A DNA stretch of 64,000 nucleotides, taken from assembly GCA_009809945.1 (NCBI GenBank), contig WTPW01001115.1, forward strand, positions 3,962-67,961, given 5' to 3'. Within the stretch, counting starts at the first letter, position 1. Every line of letters begins with the position of its first letter. The position numbers and the translations under genes were made by a program. Below are positions 11,828-23,217 of this stretch, piece by piece. The notes under the pieces are model-generated. The model saw nothing but the letters and a program-made list of their open reading frames with translations. It did not search any database and had not been told where the DNA came from. The DNA comes from Gigaspora margarita (lineage: Eukaryota; Glomeromycota; Glomeromycetes; Diversisporales; Gigasporaceae).

Positions 11828-11966
11828 TTATCCGGCAACTATGATCATGATTCTCAAGTCGTGATTTGTTAACTGAGTTTTAATTCGAATAAACATGATT
11901 ACGATATAACACATCAAAAAATAACAAGAAGAAATAAATCCATGATCATAAGAATTTGCCGGATAA
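11828..11966. repeat. MITE with TTATCCGGCAA tips
   Basis: TTATCCGGCAA at the left and TTGCCGGATAA at the right, with a second paired block ATGATCATG just inside, bound 139 bp. It directly follows the preceding hairpin. Confidence 0.72.
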
Positions 11967-11977
11967 TTAACTATTAT

Positions 11978-12372
11978 CATAATTCCCAAAACACCTGATA
12001 AAAATTAGCCGAATGATTTTTCTGCTAACTCGATTAAGTTAGTGATTTCGGCATAAGCGTATGTACGTAAGTATGTAATTTAGGATTAGATGATTAATAT
12101 AAATTTTATATCGATACAAATATCTCAAATCAAATACAGAAACATGATACTTCTAAAACATTTTCGCTGGCGAATAATTGAAAAAAATTTTTTTAGTAAG
12201 CTTATCATTTCGAAAATTGTAAAAGTTATGTACGTACGTACGTACATATGTAATACACGCATATGTACAATTCTGTAATCTAATCGAATCTATTATGCCG
12301 AAATTTCAAACTTAACCGAATCAGCTGAAAAATCATTAGGTTAATTTTTATCAGGTGTTCCGGGGAATTATA
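11978..12372. repeat. MITE with about 75-bp terminal inverted repeats
   Basis: The left arm contains ACACCTGATAAAAATTA, AATGATTTTTC and TTTCGGCATAA; the right arm carries their complements in reverse order. Subterminal ATTAGAT/ATCTAAT blocks pair further in. The centre includes a short TACG microsatellite near 12232-12246. Confidence 0.75.
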
Positions 12373-13531
12373 AATAAAATATGTATTTGGTATACCGGAT
12401 CATACCGAATTAAGAAACTGATTATTTTTAAACAAAATTACGTGTAGGTACCCCTAAGTTTCATTACCGGTTTAATTAATAATCCGTGCGAATTTTTTTA
12501 TTATAAAAAAAAAAGATTGGTTATTATTGGTTACACAAAATATTGGTATCTTAACGAACTCTTTCGCATGCTCTTTGCTTGGTTCTCGCTTGGTCTTTGC
12601 CGATCAGTGATTATCAATTCGTCAGACCGGAAAAAAATCCGAAGAAGCAAAACAAAAAATAAAAAAATAAGTCAAACCGAACATAGATATTAATAGGAAC
12701 AGTCAACAAAAACGAAAAATTGATGCATTAATTCAATCATTTCGATAATTTACGCGCACCATTCCTGACTTTAACAAATTTTTAGCTACATTTACAAATT
12801 GCAAGAGCTCATATTATATCTTGCAATTTCATTCACATAAAAATGGCGGGAGTAGAAATTTCCTTTTCGGATTTTGCGAGGAAATTTTTGATGTCGATCC
12901 CTGCAAAATGGCAGCACAGATCATTAAACTCGGTTAATGATTTTCCTTGTATAGAAAAAAATAGACAGACACATCACTTAAAAGCAATTACGTAGACAAT
13001 CAAATATGGTATCGATAGCCATGCCAAACTTATAAATCGCTAATAAATCGAACAAGTTTGTGAGTTATAATCCAATACATTTAGCTGACTAAGTTGCAGA
13101 TTTCTTGGAAAATTGACATAGTTAATTCTTAAAAAAAATAGATTTATTTATGTTTCGGGGATTTCAAAATTAAAATAACATAAAATAACGGACATATTCA
13201 ATTATTAATGAATATTGTGAATATTGTTGTATTAAACTTGACAATTCATTAAAAATGTAATTATTATGAAATATACATTTTGCGAAGAATCTACAAAAGA
13301 TTTTCAATTGTCAAAAGTTATTTAGTTACTACGTATAGAAAAAGAAATTTATAATGTTGGGATCTAATCTGCGTACAATGTGTAAACAATGCCCACTAAA
13401 AAGTAGAAATAGTGAAATCTAAACAATCGAATATACAATATACAGTTTTTCAATTATATTTTTCATCAATATTCAAATTATTCAATCCACTAGCTAATAA
13501 ATAATTGTAAATTAGAATGAATGAATAAATT
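12373..13531. other. Intergenic spacer downstream of the kinase gene
   Basis: No coding frame with a recognisable motif. The GC content is slightly higher near 12540-12650, without further structure. Because the next gene reads leftwards, this is its 3' flank. Confidence 0.55.
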
Positions 13532-15934
13532 TTATTTATTATTAAGCAATAACTTATGATTATTACCTTGATAAGTAAGTGAAGCAGTATAACAAATAAA
13601 TTTACTTCTATAAAGATCATCAGGATATGTCTGTATGTGTGTATTTTTAATATTTTTTAATAATACATCCGATTCAGTTAGTTCTAATAAAATATTCACG
13701 TCATTAATCCATTCTGTAAGGATTTCACAAATATTTGTTGCAGATGGACGGTATTCAGGGTCTTTTCCCCAACATTTTTTCATTAACTTTATATAACATT
13801 GTGGCATGTTTTCAATAATTGTTGGTCGTAAATCATTACTGCATATATCAATTTGAAGCCGTTCTCCAAATTCCCGATTATAAGATACAGATATTCCATA
13901 TAAAATTTCCCACATAATTATGCCAAATGAATAAATATCTGATGCTGTTGAATAANATCCTCNATCTAAAGCTTCTGGTGCTATATACGGTAAAATTCCA
14001 TAAACACCACATNTTTCNGCATTTANTGCTATATTTGTTGATATNGAAAGTCCTAAATCTGCAATATAAGCNCTATGTAAATGATCTTGTAAAATATTAC
14101 CACTATGCAAATCTCGATGAATAAGTTCTTGTGAATGAATTATTTGAAGATCAGAAGCGATACAATGCAATAATGTTAATTTATCTTTCCATTTCATTTG
14201 TGACACAGACCGAAGATTTTGACGCAATGAACCCATCGAAGCGTATTCTAAGACAAGAATATATCTCCAGAATCATCTTTTGATATTCCATGGCATTTTA
14301 AAAATGAAGGATGTTTGGAACTAATATCACAATATGCCTTTAACTTTAATATTAAAATAATGTGCTTAATATTTATAAATAATTAGAAAAAATATTGAAT
14401 ATATGAATAAAAATTACCTCTTTTATAAATTCTGAATTACAAGATTTTGATCCATGGAGTAATTTAAGTGCAACATTTCTCAAAATATTATGTTTTTTAT
14501 CTAGCCATCTGGCACGAAATACGATTGCAAATCCACCTTGTCCTATCTTTTCAATCTCGGTAAATTCTTTATATAAAATCCATGATAATGAATATTTTCC
14601 CTCAACTAAGAATTTTTTAACACTATCGTCAATATAAATATTTTCATCAGTCCATTCATCTACGACTAAAAAAAAATATTATCAAATGAATTTAAATTAC
14701 ATCAAATGTAAATTAAATGATTTTTACTTACCATTACTCTTATTTTTTGCCCTAATAATTATTGAAACTATATATATTTAAAAGATTATAATTATGGTGA
14801 AAATAAAATTTAATAGATTACTTACATTTGATACCAATAATCTGCCTTTTGTGAATCTCTTGAAATTCCAATTCCATTTCGATAACAATAACCAAGTTGA
14901 GACATTCCGTCAGTATCTCCCATCACAGAAGATTTTTGATAATAAAGAAATGCTTTATAATTATCTTTTTCCGTCCCAACTCCATCTAGATAACAGTGCC
15001 CAACTTGACTTGTTGCATTAATATTTCCCATTTCAGCAGATTTTTGATAATAAATGAATGCTTTATGTTTATCCATTTCAACTCCTATTCCGTTGAGATT
15101 AACGAATGCCTTATGTTCATCTTTTTCAACTCCTATTCCATTTCGATAACAATCTGCGAGATTATTTATTGCAGATGCATTTCCCATCTCTGCAGATTTT
15201 TGATAATTAACGAACGCCTTATGTTTATCCATTTCAACTCCTATTCCATTTTGATAGCAATATCCAAGTTCATTTATTGCACTAAAATTTCCCATCTCCG
15301 CAGATTTTTGATAATTAACGAATGCCTTATGTTCGTCTTTTTCAACTCCTATTCCATTTCGATAACAACCTGTGAGTTTATATATTGCAGATGCATTTCC
15401 CATCTCTGCAGATTTTTGATAACTAATGAACGCCTTCTTTTCGTCTTTCTCAACACCTATTCCATTTTGATAGCAATATCCAAGGCCATTTATTGCAAAT
15501 GTATTTCCTATCTCTGCAGATTTTTGATAATTAACGAATGCTTTATGTTCATCTTTTTCAACTCCTATTCCATCTTGATAACAATTTGCGAGGTTATATA
15601 TCGCTGAAGCATTTCCCATCTCTGCAGATTTTTGATAATTAATGAACCCCTTCTTTTCGTCTTTTTCAACTCCTATTCCATTTTGATAGCAATATCCAAG
15701 GCCATTTATTGCACCAAAATTTCCCATCTCCGCAGATTTTTGATAATTAACGAAAGCCTTATGTTCGTCTTTTTCAACTCCTATTCCATAAAAATAACAC
15801 TTAGCCAACTCATATATTCCATTGACATTTCCCATCTCTGCAGATTTTTGATAATGAATGAATGCCTTATGTTCATCCTTTTCAACCCCTATTCCATGTT
15901 CATAGTTGTATCCAAGATCATAAGGGTCTAACAT
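13532..15934 (-). CDS. Sel1-repeat protein fused to a TKL-like protein kinase (one-base frameshift)
   Basis: The best host gene in the window, about 729 residues in four exons: 15934-14826, 14751-14732 (20 bp), 14665-14418 and 14343-13532. Introns of 74, 66 and 74 bp all have GT-AG ends, two with GTAAGT donors, and the phases join without a stop. Exon 1 encodes about eleven Sel1 repeats of 36 residues (GIGVEKDEHKAF...YQKSAEMGN), a TPR-like scaffold for protein contacts; one repeat is shortened in frame. The kinase follows: glycine loop GQGGFAIV, VALK lysine, HRDLHSGN catalytic loop, DLG in place of DFG, and APE. The catalytic residues are present, so phosphotransfer is plausible. Relative to the decayed copy upstream, one base is missing near 14262, before LVLEYASMGSL. 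Several N bases lie close by, so this may be an assembly error. Known relatives usually have the kinase first, so Sel1 first is unusual. Upstream exons cannot be excluded. Confidence 0.82.
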
Positions 15935-16129
15935 TGTTGATTTTTTATGACGAAACAGATTATTATAAATTGTTATTTTTTTTTTTTTTTGAATGTTATA
16001 TAACGAAAACGAGCCTGCATTTAAATCATTTAAATGTACAACTGTACTACTTACTACTTATAGAATTTTATGTCGCTACATTGGTAACACAATGCAGTAT
16101 TTTTTGAAGATCGAAGTACAGTATTACCG

Positions 16130-16285
16130 CAGTCAGACTTCTCTATAGTCACAATTTATATCATCATACCTCTATATAAGCACCCAATTTTTTAAACTAT
16201 AAATATGTAAGCGCAATCTCTTTTAAGCACATTTTAAAAAAAGTCATATTCTCCCAACTATGTGATTATAGAGAGGGTTTGACTG
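16130..16285. mobile_element. Pogo-like MITE, copy 1
   Basis: The ends CAGTCAGACTTCTCTATAGT and its near complement ATAGAGAGGGTTTGACTG bound 156 bp, followed by TA. Further copies lie at 24601-24811 and, split, at 26291-30709. It lies between the intact kinase gene and its decayed copy. Confidence 0.75.
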
Positions 16286-16504
16286 TATATTTCATTGTTT
16301 TTGTAATTAATTAGAAACTAAAATTGAGATCAGTAATCGAATTTGTTAAATGAAGGATAATTTGGTATGGTAATTATTCAGCTTAATATATAAGATTAGT
16401 TTATCTTCAAACTTTTAATTAGATCACATTCTAAGGTATACTTATCCTTTAGATCATGTTTCAAGATTGGTTTCAGAATTATCTAATTTCGCAAATAAGT
16501 GGGA

Positions 16505-18600
16505 GTTTACTGATGTTGTTGAATAATGTCCTCTATCTAAAGCTTCTGGTGCTATATACGGTAAAATTCCACAAAACAGCGCATCTTTCTGCATTTAATG
16601 CTACATTTGTTGATATTGAAAGTCCTAATCTGCAACATAAACGCTATGTAAATAATCTTGAAATATGTTACCACTATGCAAATTTCGATGAATAAGTTCT
16701 TGTGAATGAATTTTTTGAAGATCAGAAACAATACAATGCAATAATGCTAAAATGTTAATTTATCCATCCGTTTCATTTGCGATACGGAGTAAAGATCTTA
16801 ACACAATGAACCCATCGAAGCGTATTCTAAGACAAGAATATAATCTCCAGAATAATTTTTTGATATACCATTTCATTTTAATATTTGGAACTAATATCAT
16901 ACCACGCTTTTAACTTTATTATACTAAAATAAAGTGTTTAATATTTATAAATTATTATTATAAATTATTAAAAAAATAATGTGCGCATAAATTCTGAATT
17001 ATAATATTTTGACCCATGAAGTAATTTGAGTGCAACATTTCTTTTAATACAATGCAGCAAATCCACCTTTTCCTATTTTTTTAATATGTTTAAATTCTTT
17101 AATATATATATTTAAATGATTATAATTATAGCGAAAAATTAAAATTAAATAGGTTACTTACATTTGATACCAATAATCTGCCTTTTGTAAATCTCTTGAA
17201 ATTCCAATTCGATAACAATAACCAAGTTGATATATTCCGTTAATATCTCCCATCTCAGAAGATTTTTGATAATAAAGAAATGCTTTATAACTATCTTTTT
17301 TAGTCCCAATCCCATTTAGATAGTAGTGTCCAACTTGACTTGTTGCATCAATATTCCCATTTCAACAGATTTTTGACAGCAAATGAATGTCTTATGTTTA
17401 TCCATTTCAATCTGCGAGATTAAATATTGTAGATGCATTTCACATCTCTGCAGTTTTTTTATAATTAATATGCCTTGTGCTCGTCTTTTTCAACTCCTAT
17501 TCCATGCTGATAGCAATATGCGAGATTATTTAAATGTATTTCCCATCTCAGCAGATTTTTGATAATTAAAGAATGCCTTATGCTCGTCTTTTAACTCCTA
17601 TTCCATTTCCATTTCAATAACAATCTGCGAGATTATATTTTGCAGAGGCGTTTCCTATTTTAACAAATTTTTGATAAATAGCAAATGCTTTATGTTTGTC
17701 TTTTTAATTCCTATTCCATCTCGATATAATCTGCAAGATTATATATTGCAGAAACATTCCCATCTCAGCAGATTTTTTATAATTAGCGACTGCCTTATGT
17801 TAATCTTTTTCAATTCCTATTCATTTCGATAACCTATTCAATGTCGATATCAATATCCAAAGTTATTTAGTGCATCAGAATTTCCCATTTCAGCAGATTT
17901 TTGATAATGAATGCCTTATGTTCATCTTTATATACTCCTATTCCATTTCGATAACAATATGAGATTATTTATTGCATCAAAGTCTCCCTTTCGGCAAATT
18001 TTTGATAATAATTGAATGCCATATGTTCATCTTTTTCAATTCCTATTCCATTTCGATAACAATATGCGAGATTATTTATTGTGTCAGAGTCTCCCATTCC
18101 GGCTGATTTTTGTTAATAAATGAATGCTTATGTTCATCTTTTCAACTCCTATTCCATTTCAAAAACATTATGTATTACATAAACATTTCCTATCTCAGCA
18201 GATTTTTGATAATTTACGAATGCTCTATGTTCGTTTCTTTCAACACCTATTCCATTTTTATAGCAATATTCAAGATTATTTTTTGCTTCAGAATTTCCCA
18301 TTTCAGCAGATTTCTGATAAGGAATGAATGCCTTATGTACTTCCTTTTCAACCCCTATACCATGTTGATAGCAATATTAAGGTTATTCATTGCATAAGAA
18401 TTTCCCTTTCGGCAGATTCTTGATGATAAATGAATGCCTTATGTTCATCTATGTCAACTCCTATTCCATAAAAATAACAATTAACTAGCTCATATATTCA
18501 ACTAGCATTTCCCATCTCGGTAGATTTTTTATAATGAAGGAATGCTTTTATGTCATCCTTTTCAACCCTTATTCCACGTGGATAATTGCATCCAAGATCA
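16505..18600 (-). pseudogene. Decayed tandem copy of the Sel1-kinase gene
   Basis: The minus strand repeats the layout of 13532-15934: Sel1 repeats from about 18600 to 17165, the kinase N-lobe from about 17100 to 16980, then the HRD-to-APE part from about 16880 to 16505. Many base-level matches remain (for instance the end of the Sel1 exon and the LVLEYASMGS stretch), but almost every Sel1 unit carries an indel, the glycine-loop exon is shortened and the C-terminal end of the kinase is absent. Domain order is the same as in the better copy, so the duplication happened after the fusion. It keeps one T at the place where the better copy is one base short. I see no sign that it is expressed. Confidence 0.82.
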
Positions 18601-18605
18601 TTATT

Positions 18606-18965
18606 CTGGATGGGGTTTCAGAATATTTTATTTCGAAAATAAGTGGGAATTTAAAAGATCCTAATTTCTGTTTAAAGTTCTAAATCAGAAGATTAAATGG
18701 ACATAATCAGTAATAAATTAGCTTTTTTTTTGATAAGGATTTAACGGTAGGCGATTATGTAAATAAGTTTATACTTTAAATAAAATATGATTATATATAA
18801 ATAAATCATTTATTTTATCTAAATTCGAACGTCGAATTATTAATTCTGAAATCCGCTAATAACACTTTTAATAAGATCTTTTTTTTAAATAGCATTTTTT
18901 TACTATTTTGAATTATAAATTGGAAAATAAAATAGGATTCTCTGATTTTAATTTTATAACATCCC
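18606..18965. repeat. Dispersed AT-rich repeat, copy 2
   Basis: It matches 7140-7400 in patches (GGGTTTCAGA, AAAATAAGTGGGAATTT, TTTTACTATTTTGAATTATA). A shorter match at 16463-16505 lies at the other edge of the decayed Sel1-kinase copy, so that pseudogene is flanked by direct repeats of about 40 bp. Confidence 0.5.
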
Positions 18966-19250
18966 ATCATTCGTATATACTTTGTAGCATTCCGAATGCT
19001 ACAGGTATATTTTCAGAATTTTATAGGTCAGAATCAATTTAATGGATTTTATTCTTAAATAACTTTGAAATGAACAGAGTTTATTGTAAATAATTTACTT
19101 GCTTCATTTGATCTATTTATTCGTTAACAATACTCTTAGGTTGATTTTTGTTGCTTAGTCAACTAACCAACTATGCCAATTTTTATACCAGACTTAGTTT
19201 AAGCCTCTAGAGATGCAGACATTTAAAATGTGAAGGTAGCTATTTACTAA
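18966..19250. other. Spacer with a 21-bp palindrome
   Basis: TGTAGCATTCCGAATGCTAC near 18990-19010 is a perfect small palindrome. No gene is seen. Confidence 0.45.
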
Positions 19251-19317
19251 AATATGACGGCAATATGGCACATTTGCCGTATAAATAAATGTGCAGTATG
19301 CCGTATTAGGTGTCGTA

Positions 19318-19400
19318 TACCATATTGGATGCCATATGCCGTATTGGATGCCATATGCCTTATTGTGTGCCATATGCTATACAATGACAGGTACCATATG
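19318..19400. repeat. Minisatellite, unit 19 bp
   Basis: Three or more units of the form CC(A/G/T)TATTGGATGCCATATG follow each other and fade out rightwards into further CATATG words up to about 19440. Confidence 0.7.
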
Positions 19401-19929
19401 CTGTATAGGTATAGGTATAAGCGCCATATGTCATATAAATACCGTGTATTGTATAGATGTCATATATGTGTTTATATGCTTAACAAATATGGATTGGAAC
19501 CGCAAAAAATTATGCTCACGATTAATTAACTATAAGTTACACAAATAAATAATTGTTTACCTTTTATTAAACGTTTAACTGTTTATTACTCATTTACTTA
19601 TTTATTTTGATCAATGCCATTTGACCGCTTGTTTAATCATTTGACAACTTGTTAGTATGTTAATTGTTTACCATTTATTAATCATTTAATTGTCAAGAAA
19701 GCATTTAGTGTGAAGAATTATTACATGTTTAATTCAAAACTTTTATTTATTAAAATTGTTTACATCATATCTGATGTTTTGACCAATATAATTATTGTAT
19801 TGTGACTTAATGTGATGCTCTTAGTTTATTTTGCCAACCTTACATTGCAAAATTCAAATACTTAGAATAATACACATTCATGGGCAAGCACAAATTTACA
19901 TAAGAAAATATTTAAAGAATAATAAAAAG

Positions 19930-20620
19930 AAACCAAGATACTGGTCTTAATTTTCATGCAGTTTCTTCCAGATCCAAATCCCATTCGCAATGCCAATTCA
20001 TGTTTCTAGGGTGAAGTACAAAGAAAAAAAAAAGAATGTTATCCCAAGTCCAGTTTACCGTTCTTGATGCCAATTAACATTTCTAGACCAAAGTACAAGC
20101 TACAAAAAAAGAAAGTTAATTAATAAAATAAAAGAATAACCCCTATTAAAAAAAAATCCAGTACTCATATTATGTCAAGTCCAGTCTTCTGATACAAATT
20201 CATATTCATGGACGAAGTACAACCTACAAAGGTAAGAAGGTAAATAAATTGAAATAGAAATAGTAACTAATAGGAAGAGAAAATAACCAGCACTCATATA
20301 ATACCAAGTCTACACTTGTTGCCAATTCACATCTCCAGGGAAAAATAAATATACAAAAGAAAAAAGTCAGTTAATAAAATAAAAAACAGGAAATCACAAG
20401 AAAAAAGATAAAAAATTTAGTACTTTATATTATGTCAAGTCCAGTTCATAATCCCTGGCACTGTTTTTACATGTTCTAGCAAAGCATAAACTTACAAAAG
20501 AAAAAAAGTTAAAGAATTAAAAACAAAATAATAAATAGGAGAAAGAAACTATACTTATGTTATATCAGCATTAGTTTTCTATACATATCCAGGTCTAATG
20601 AAGTATAAGAAAAAAATGCA
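19930..20620. repeat. Degenerate tandem array, unit about 125-135 bp, five to six copies
   Basis: The ordered phrases CAAGTCCAGT, GCCAATTCA(C/T)AT, TCTAG/CATGG, AAGTACAA and a purine-rich AAAGAAAAAAAG stretch recur five to six times. There is no open frame. This is a minisatellite or the interior of a repetitive element. Confidence 0.65.
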
Positions 20621-20750
20621 AAATTAAAAAAATAAGTCTAGTAACAATTAATCGCAATTAATCATATAAAACTTTAAAATGATTAAGCAAATAATTTAAC
20701 AGTTTTAATTATTTATTTAAAGCCTTTACTTATATAACCGTATAATATAA

Positions 20751-21480
20751 GAGTGTGGTAACTTAGAGAAGTTGTCATGTTCCCAAGCAGCAGGTCAAGA
20801 TTTCAAATCCCACTAGCAATGAGTTTGAAAAAATAGACCTGTGTTCTGGTAACCTGTTTCTCATTGTTCAAATCCCACTGGCAAAGAGTTTGAAAAAATA
20901 GACCTGTGTTTCAGTAATCTGTTTCTCATTATCAGTTAGGTATATAATCTGTAGTCTTGATTCTACTATCTTGAATAGGATCTTTTAGGCACAATTATGC
21001 AATGTTGTACATACAAATCCAAGGAACTAAAGATATTAAAAACCTATTTGGCAGTACCAAGTAAGAAGGCAGAGAAGATCTTTGATAGCACTACTAAAAA
21101 AAGAGATTAGTACTGGAGTCAGAACAAACTTTATAAGGATAGTATAAGGCAACTATAGCAGTTTAAGTTTATTCTGACTGCAACTGTTATAATACCATGG
21201 CATTGATTGCTAAAGACCTAGGTAGTAATTGTTGTAGAGCAAGAACCTTGGTTAGATAAGTGATATCAGCAGGATAAAATAGTCCTAAATGGCTAAAAAA
21301 AGATGCATTAGTAATAGACAGTTGTGGCTGTACATGGAGCAAATAGTTTAAATAAGCAATTTCTATAGTTGGGTTGCAGATATGGTAGCTAGTATAGAAC
21401 CATCAGGCAGACTCCTTAAATTAGGCACCAAATGTGCACATGTAGCCGGTTGTACCCTTGTTTATATAATTCAAAATACC
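20751..21480 (+). mobile_element. tRNA-headed long retroposon, copy 1 (decayed)
   Basis: It matches the better copy at 58548-59526 along its length: GTGTGGTAACTTAG head, CAAGCAGCAGGTC, TTCAAATCCCACTAGC (polymerase III B-box), AATAGACCTGTGTTCTGGTAA, AAATCCAAGGAAC, AAGATCTTTGATAG and the tail GGTTGTACCC. A stretch of about 73 bp containing the B-box is duplicated inside this copy. No long frame exists. I regard it as an old member of the same SINE-like family. Confidence 0.75.
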
Positions 21481-21499
21481 TAAATATTACTAATAAAAC

Positions 21500-22249
21500 C
21501 ATAGCTAAGTAGAATATCCTCTAAATCTAAAAAAAAATAAAAAATAAAACTGAACTTTATAATATAAATAAATAGTTAATAGTGTATTGAATAAATGTAC
21601 ATACATGCAAATATTGCAACTTAAGTCACAGCTCATATCATGGCAATTATATTACTACCATATATGGCATAATAGCAATATGGTCTAAAAGGAGTACAAC
21701 CTTTATATTATAGCTGTTGTTGACCTATAGAAATTGCTATAAACTACAAAATTGATTATAACCCTTGATCTAGTGATTAGAATTGAATAAAACTACCTCT
21801 ATTTGAATTAGCTCATCAAGAAGGCTTTAATGAGCTATAGACATCCATATCTGACTACTATGTGACAAAATCAAAACCAATTAACAATCAGACTTATAAT
21901 ATGCAATCTGATTGGCTGAGGACCTTCTGTGCAAAAATCTTTACATATATTATTTCTAAAACATGCCATATTTATAGCATATTTATTAAATATTTTATTT
22001 ATCATACATATATTATTTATTTCATATATTTTATTTCTATTATATATATTATATATTCTATTAGTACAGTCTTTCTCTTCTATAATTACACAGTTTGTAT
22101 TATAAAAATATGTGATTATTAATGAGTGTGATTATAAATGTATAACCTATATAGCCACAATAATTATATAATATTTATAATGTGATTATATAAAAGTAAA
22201 TATTTTATATTTACAAATAGTTACTAAAAAAACCAAAAATTTTTTTATT
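21500..22249. other. AT-rich spacer, partly TAT-rich low complexity
   Basis: From 21990 to 22100 it is low-complexity TATATT/TTTATT sequence. A plus-strand frame there is only its reading. Fragments such as TGTGATTATATAAA near 22180 resemble the pogo-like MITE ends but no full copy can be drawn. Confidence 0.5.
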
Positions 22250-22630
22250 TAAAAATGAGCAACCCATGGTCAATAATAGTTACTACATAGTAAAGTCCAA
22301 ATTCTACAATAAAAATTGATAATAATCGCTTAAGTGAACTAATTTTGGAGGCCAAAATACATATATTTTGAAATTTTTATCCAATTTGAAGAAGTTTTTA
22401 TTATTTGACATTTATTTTTACGTTTAATAAAAAAAATTAGTATTTTTTTAAAAAATATATTTAATGACATAAAAATTAAAAGTTTCATAATAAAACCTTT
22501 TCAATTGTAATAAAAATAATTTTATAATTTGTGTATAATGATCTTCTGAATAAGTTTATTTAAGTGATTATAATCAATTTGCATAGTAAAATTTGGACTT
22601 TACTATGTAGCAAGTACTTGCGATCACTAA
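22250..22630. mobile_element. MITE with CTACATAGTAAAGTCCAAA ends, copy 1
   Basis: CTACATAGTAAAGTCCAAAT near 22282 and its complement near 22591-22612 lie in paired arms of about 60 bp (which also share GCTTAAGTGAACT-like blocks). A second copy begins at 63705 and runs off the window. No coding capacity. Confidence 0.8.
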
Positions 22631-22961
22631 ACATCAATTTTATCTAAAAATAAACTACTTCTGATTTCTTGTATAACTTTTTGTTCCAAAAAAGATAGCT
22701 TACATTTGGGAATCTGCAATAGTAAACTTGAACTTTTATATATAATATTGTGATTATATAAGAATATTTTTACTAATAAAAGATTTCAAAAAGCTTCTAA
22801 AAAATGCGATAGTAATTATAAGTAATTTGTAATTATATTAAGGTATTTTATATATATAAAAAAAATGGGAGTTAAATTTTGTGTGATTATATAAAGGTTG
22901 TAACTATAGAGGAGGTGATTGTAGAGGAGAAAGACAGTAGTAGTTGTAGCATATATTACAC

Positions 22962-23217
22962 ATATGGGGGTAAGTCAATAGAAAAGGGACAAATTTTTTC
23001 TAAGTAAAAGTTTTCTTGACTTTAAGCTTAAATATCTTAACAACTATCTTAATAAATTTAATAATTTTTTTTTATTTTAATTCTATATAATTTCAAGATT
23101 AAAATAAAAAAATTTTTGGCAAATTTGATTAAATAGTTGTCAAGATATTTTAATTTAAAAATTAAAAAAATTTTACTAAAAATGATTTGTTCCTTTTATA
23201 TTGACCCACCCTCATAT
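22962..23217. mobile_element. ATATGGG-tipped MITE, copy 2
   Basis: It matches 9347-9592 almost end to end, including GACTTTAAGCTTAAATATCT and ATAGTTGTCAAGATATTTT inside. Its right tip is slightly eroded (GACCCACCCTCATAT). Confidence 0.83.

Noticed and set aside
14996-15931. Long plus-strand frames opposite the Sel1 exon
   Set aside because: They are the antisense reading of the Sel1 repeats; the minus strand has the motifs, introns and kinase continuation.
19254-19548. Cysteine-rich plus-strand frames
   Set aside because: They are readings of the CATATG minisatellite; the cysteine and tyrosine pattern follows the DNA period.
20751-20840. A genuine tRNA gene
   Set aside because: The B-box and T-arm are those of the retroposon head; the acceptor stem is not closed and copies extend for about 900 bp.
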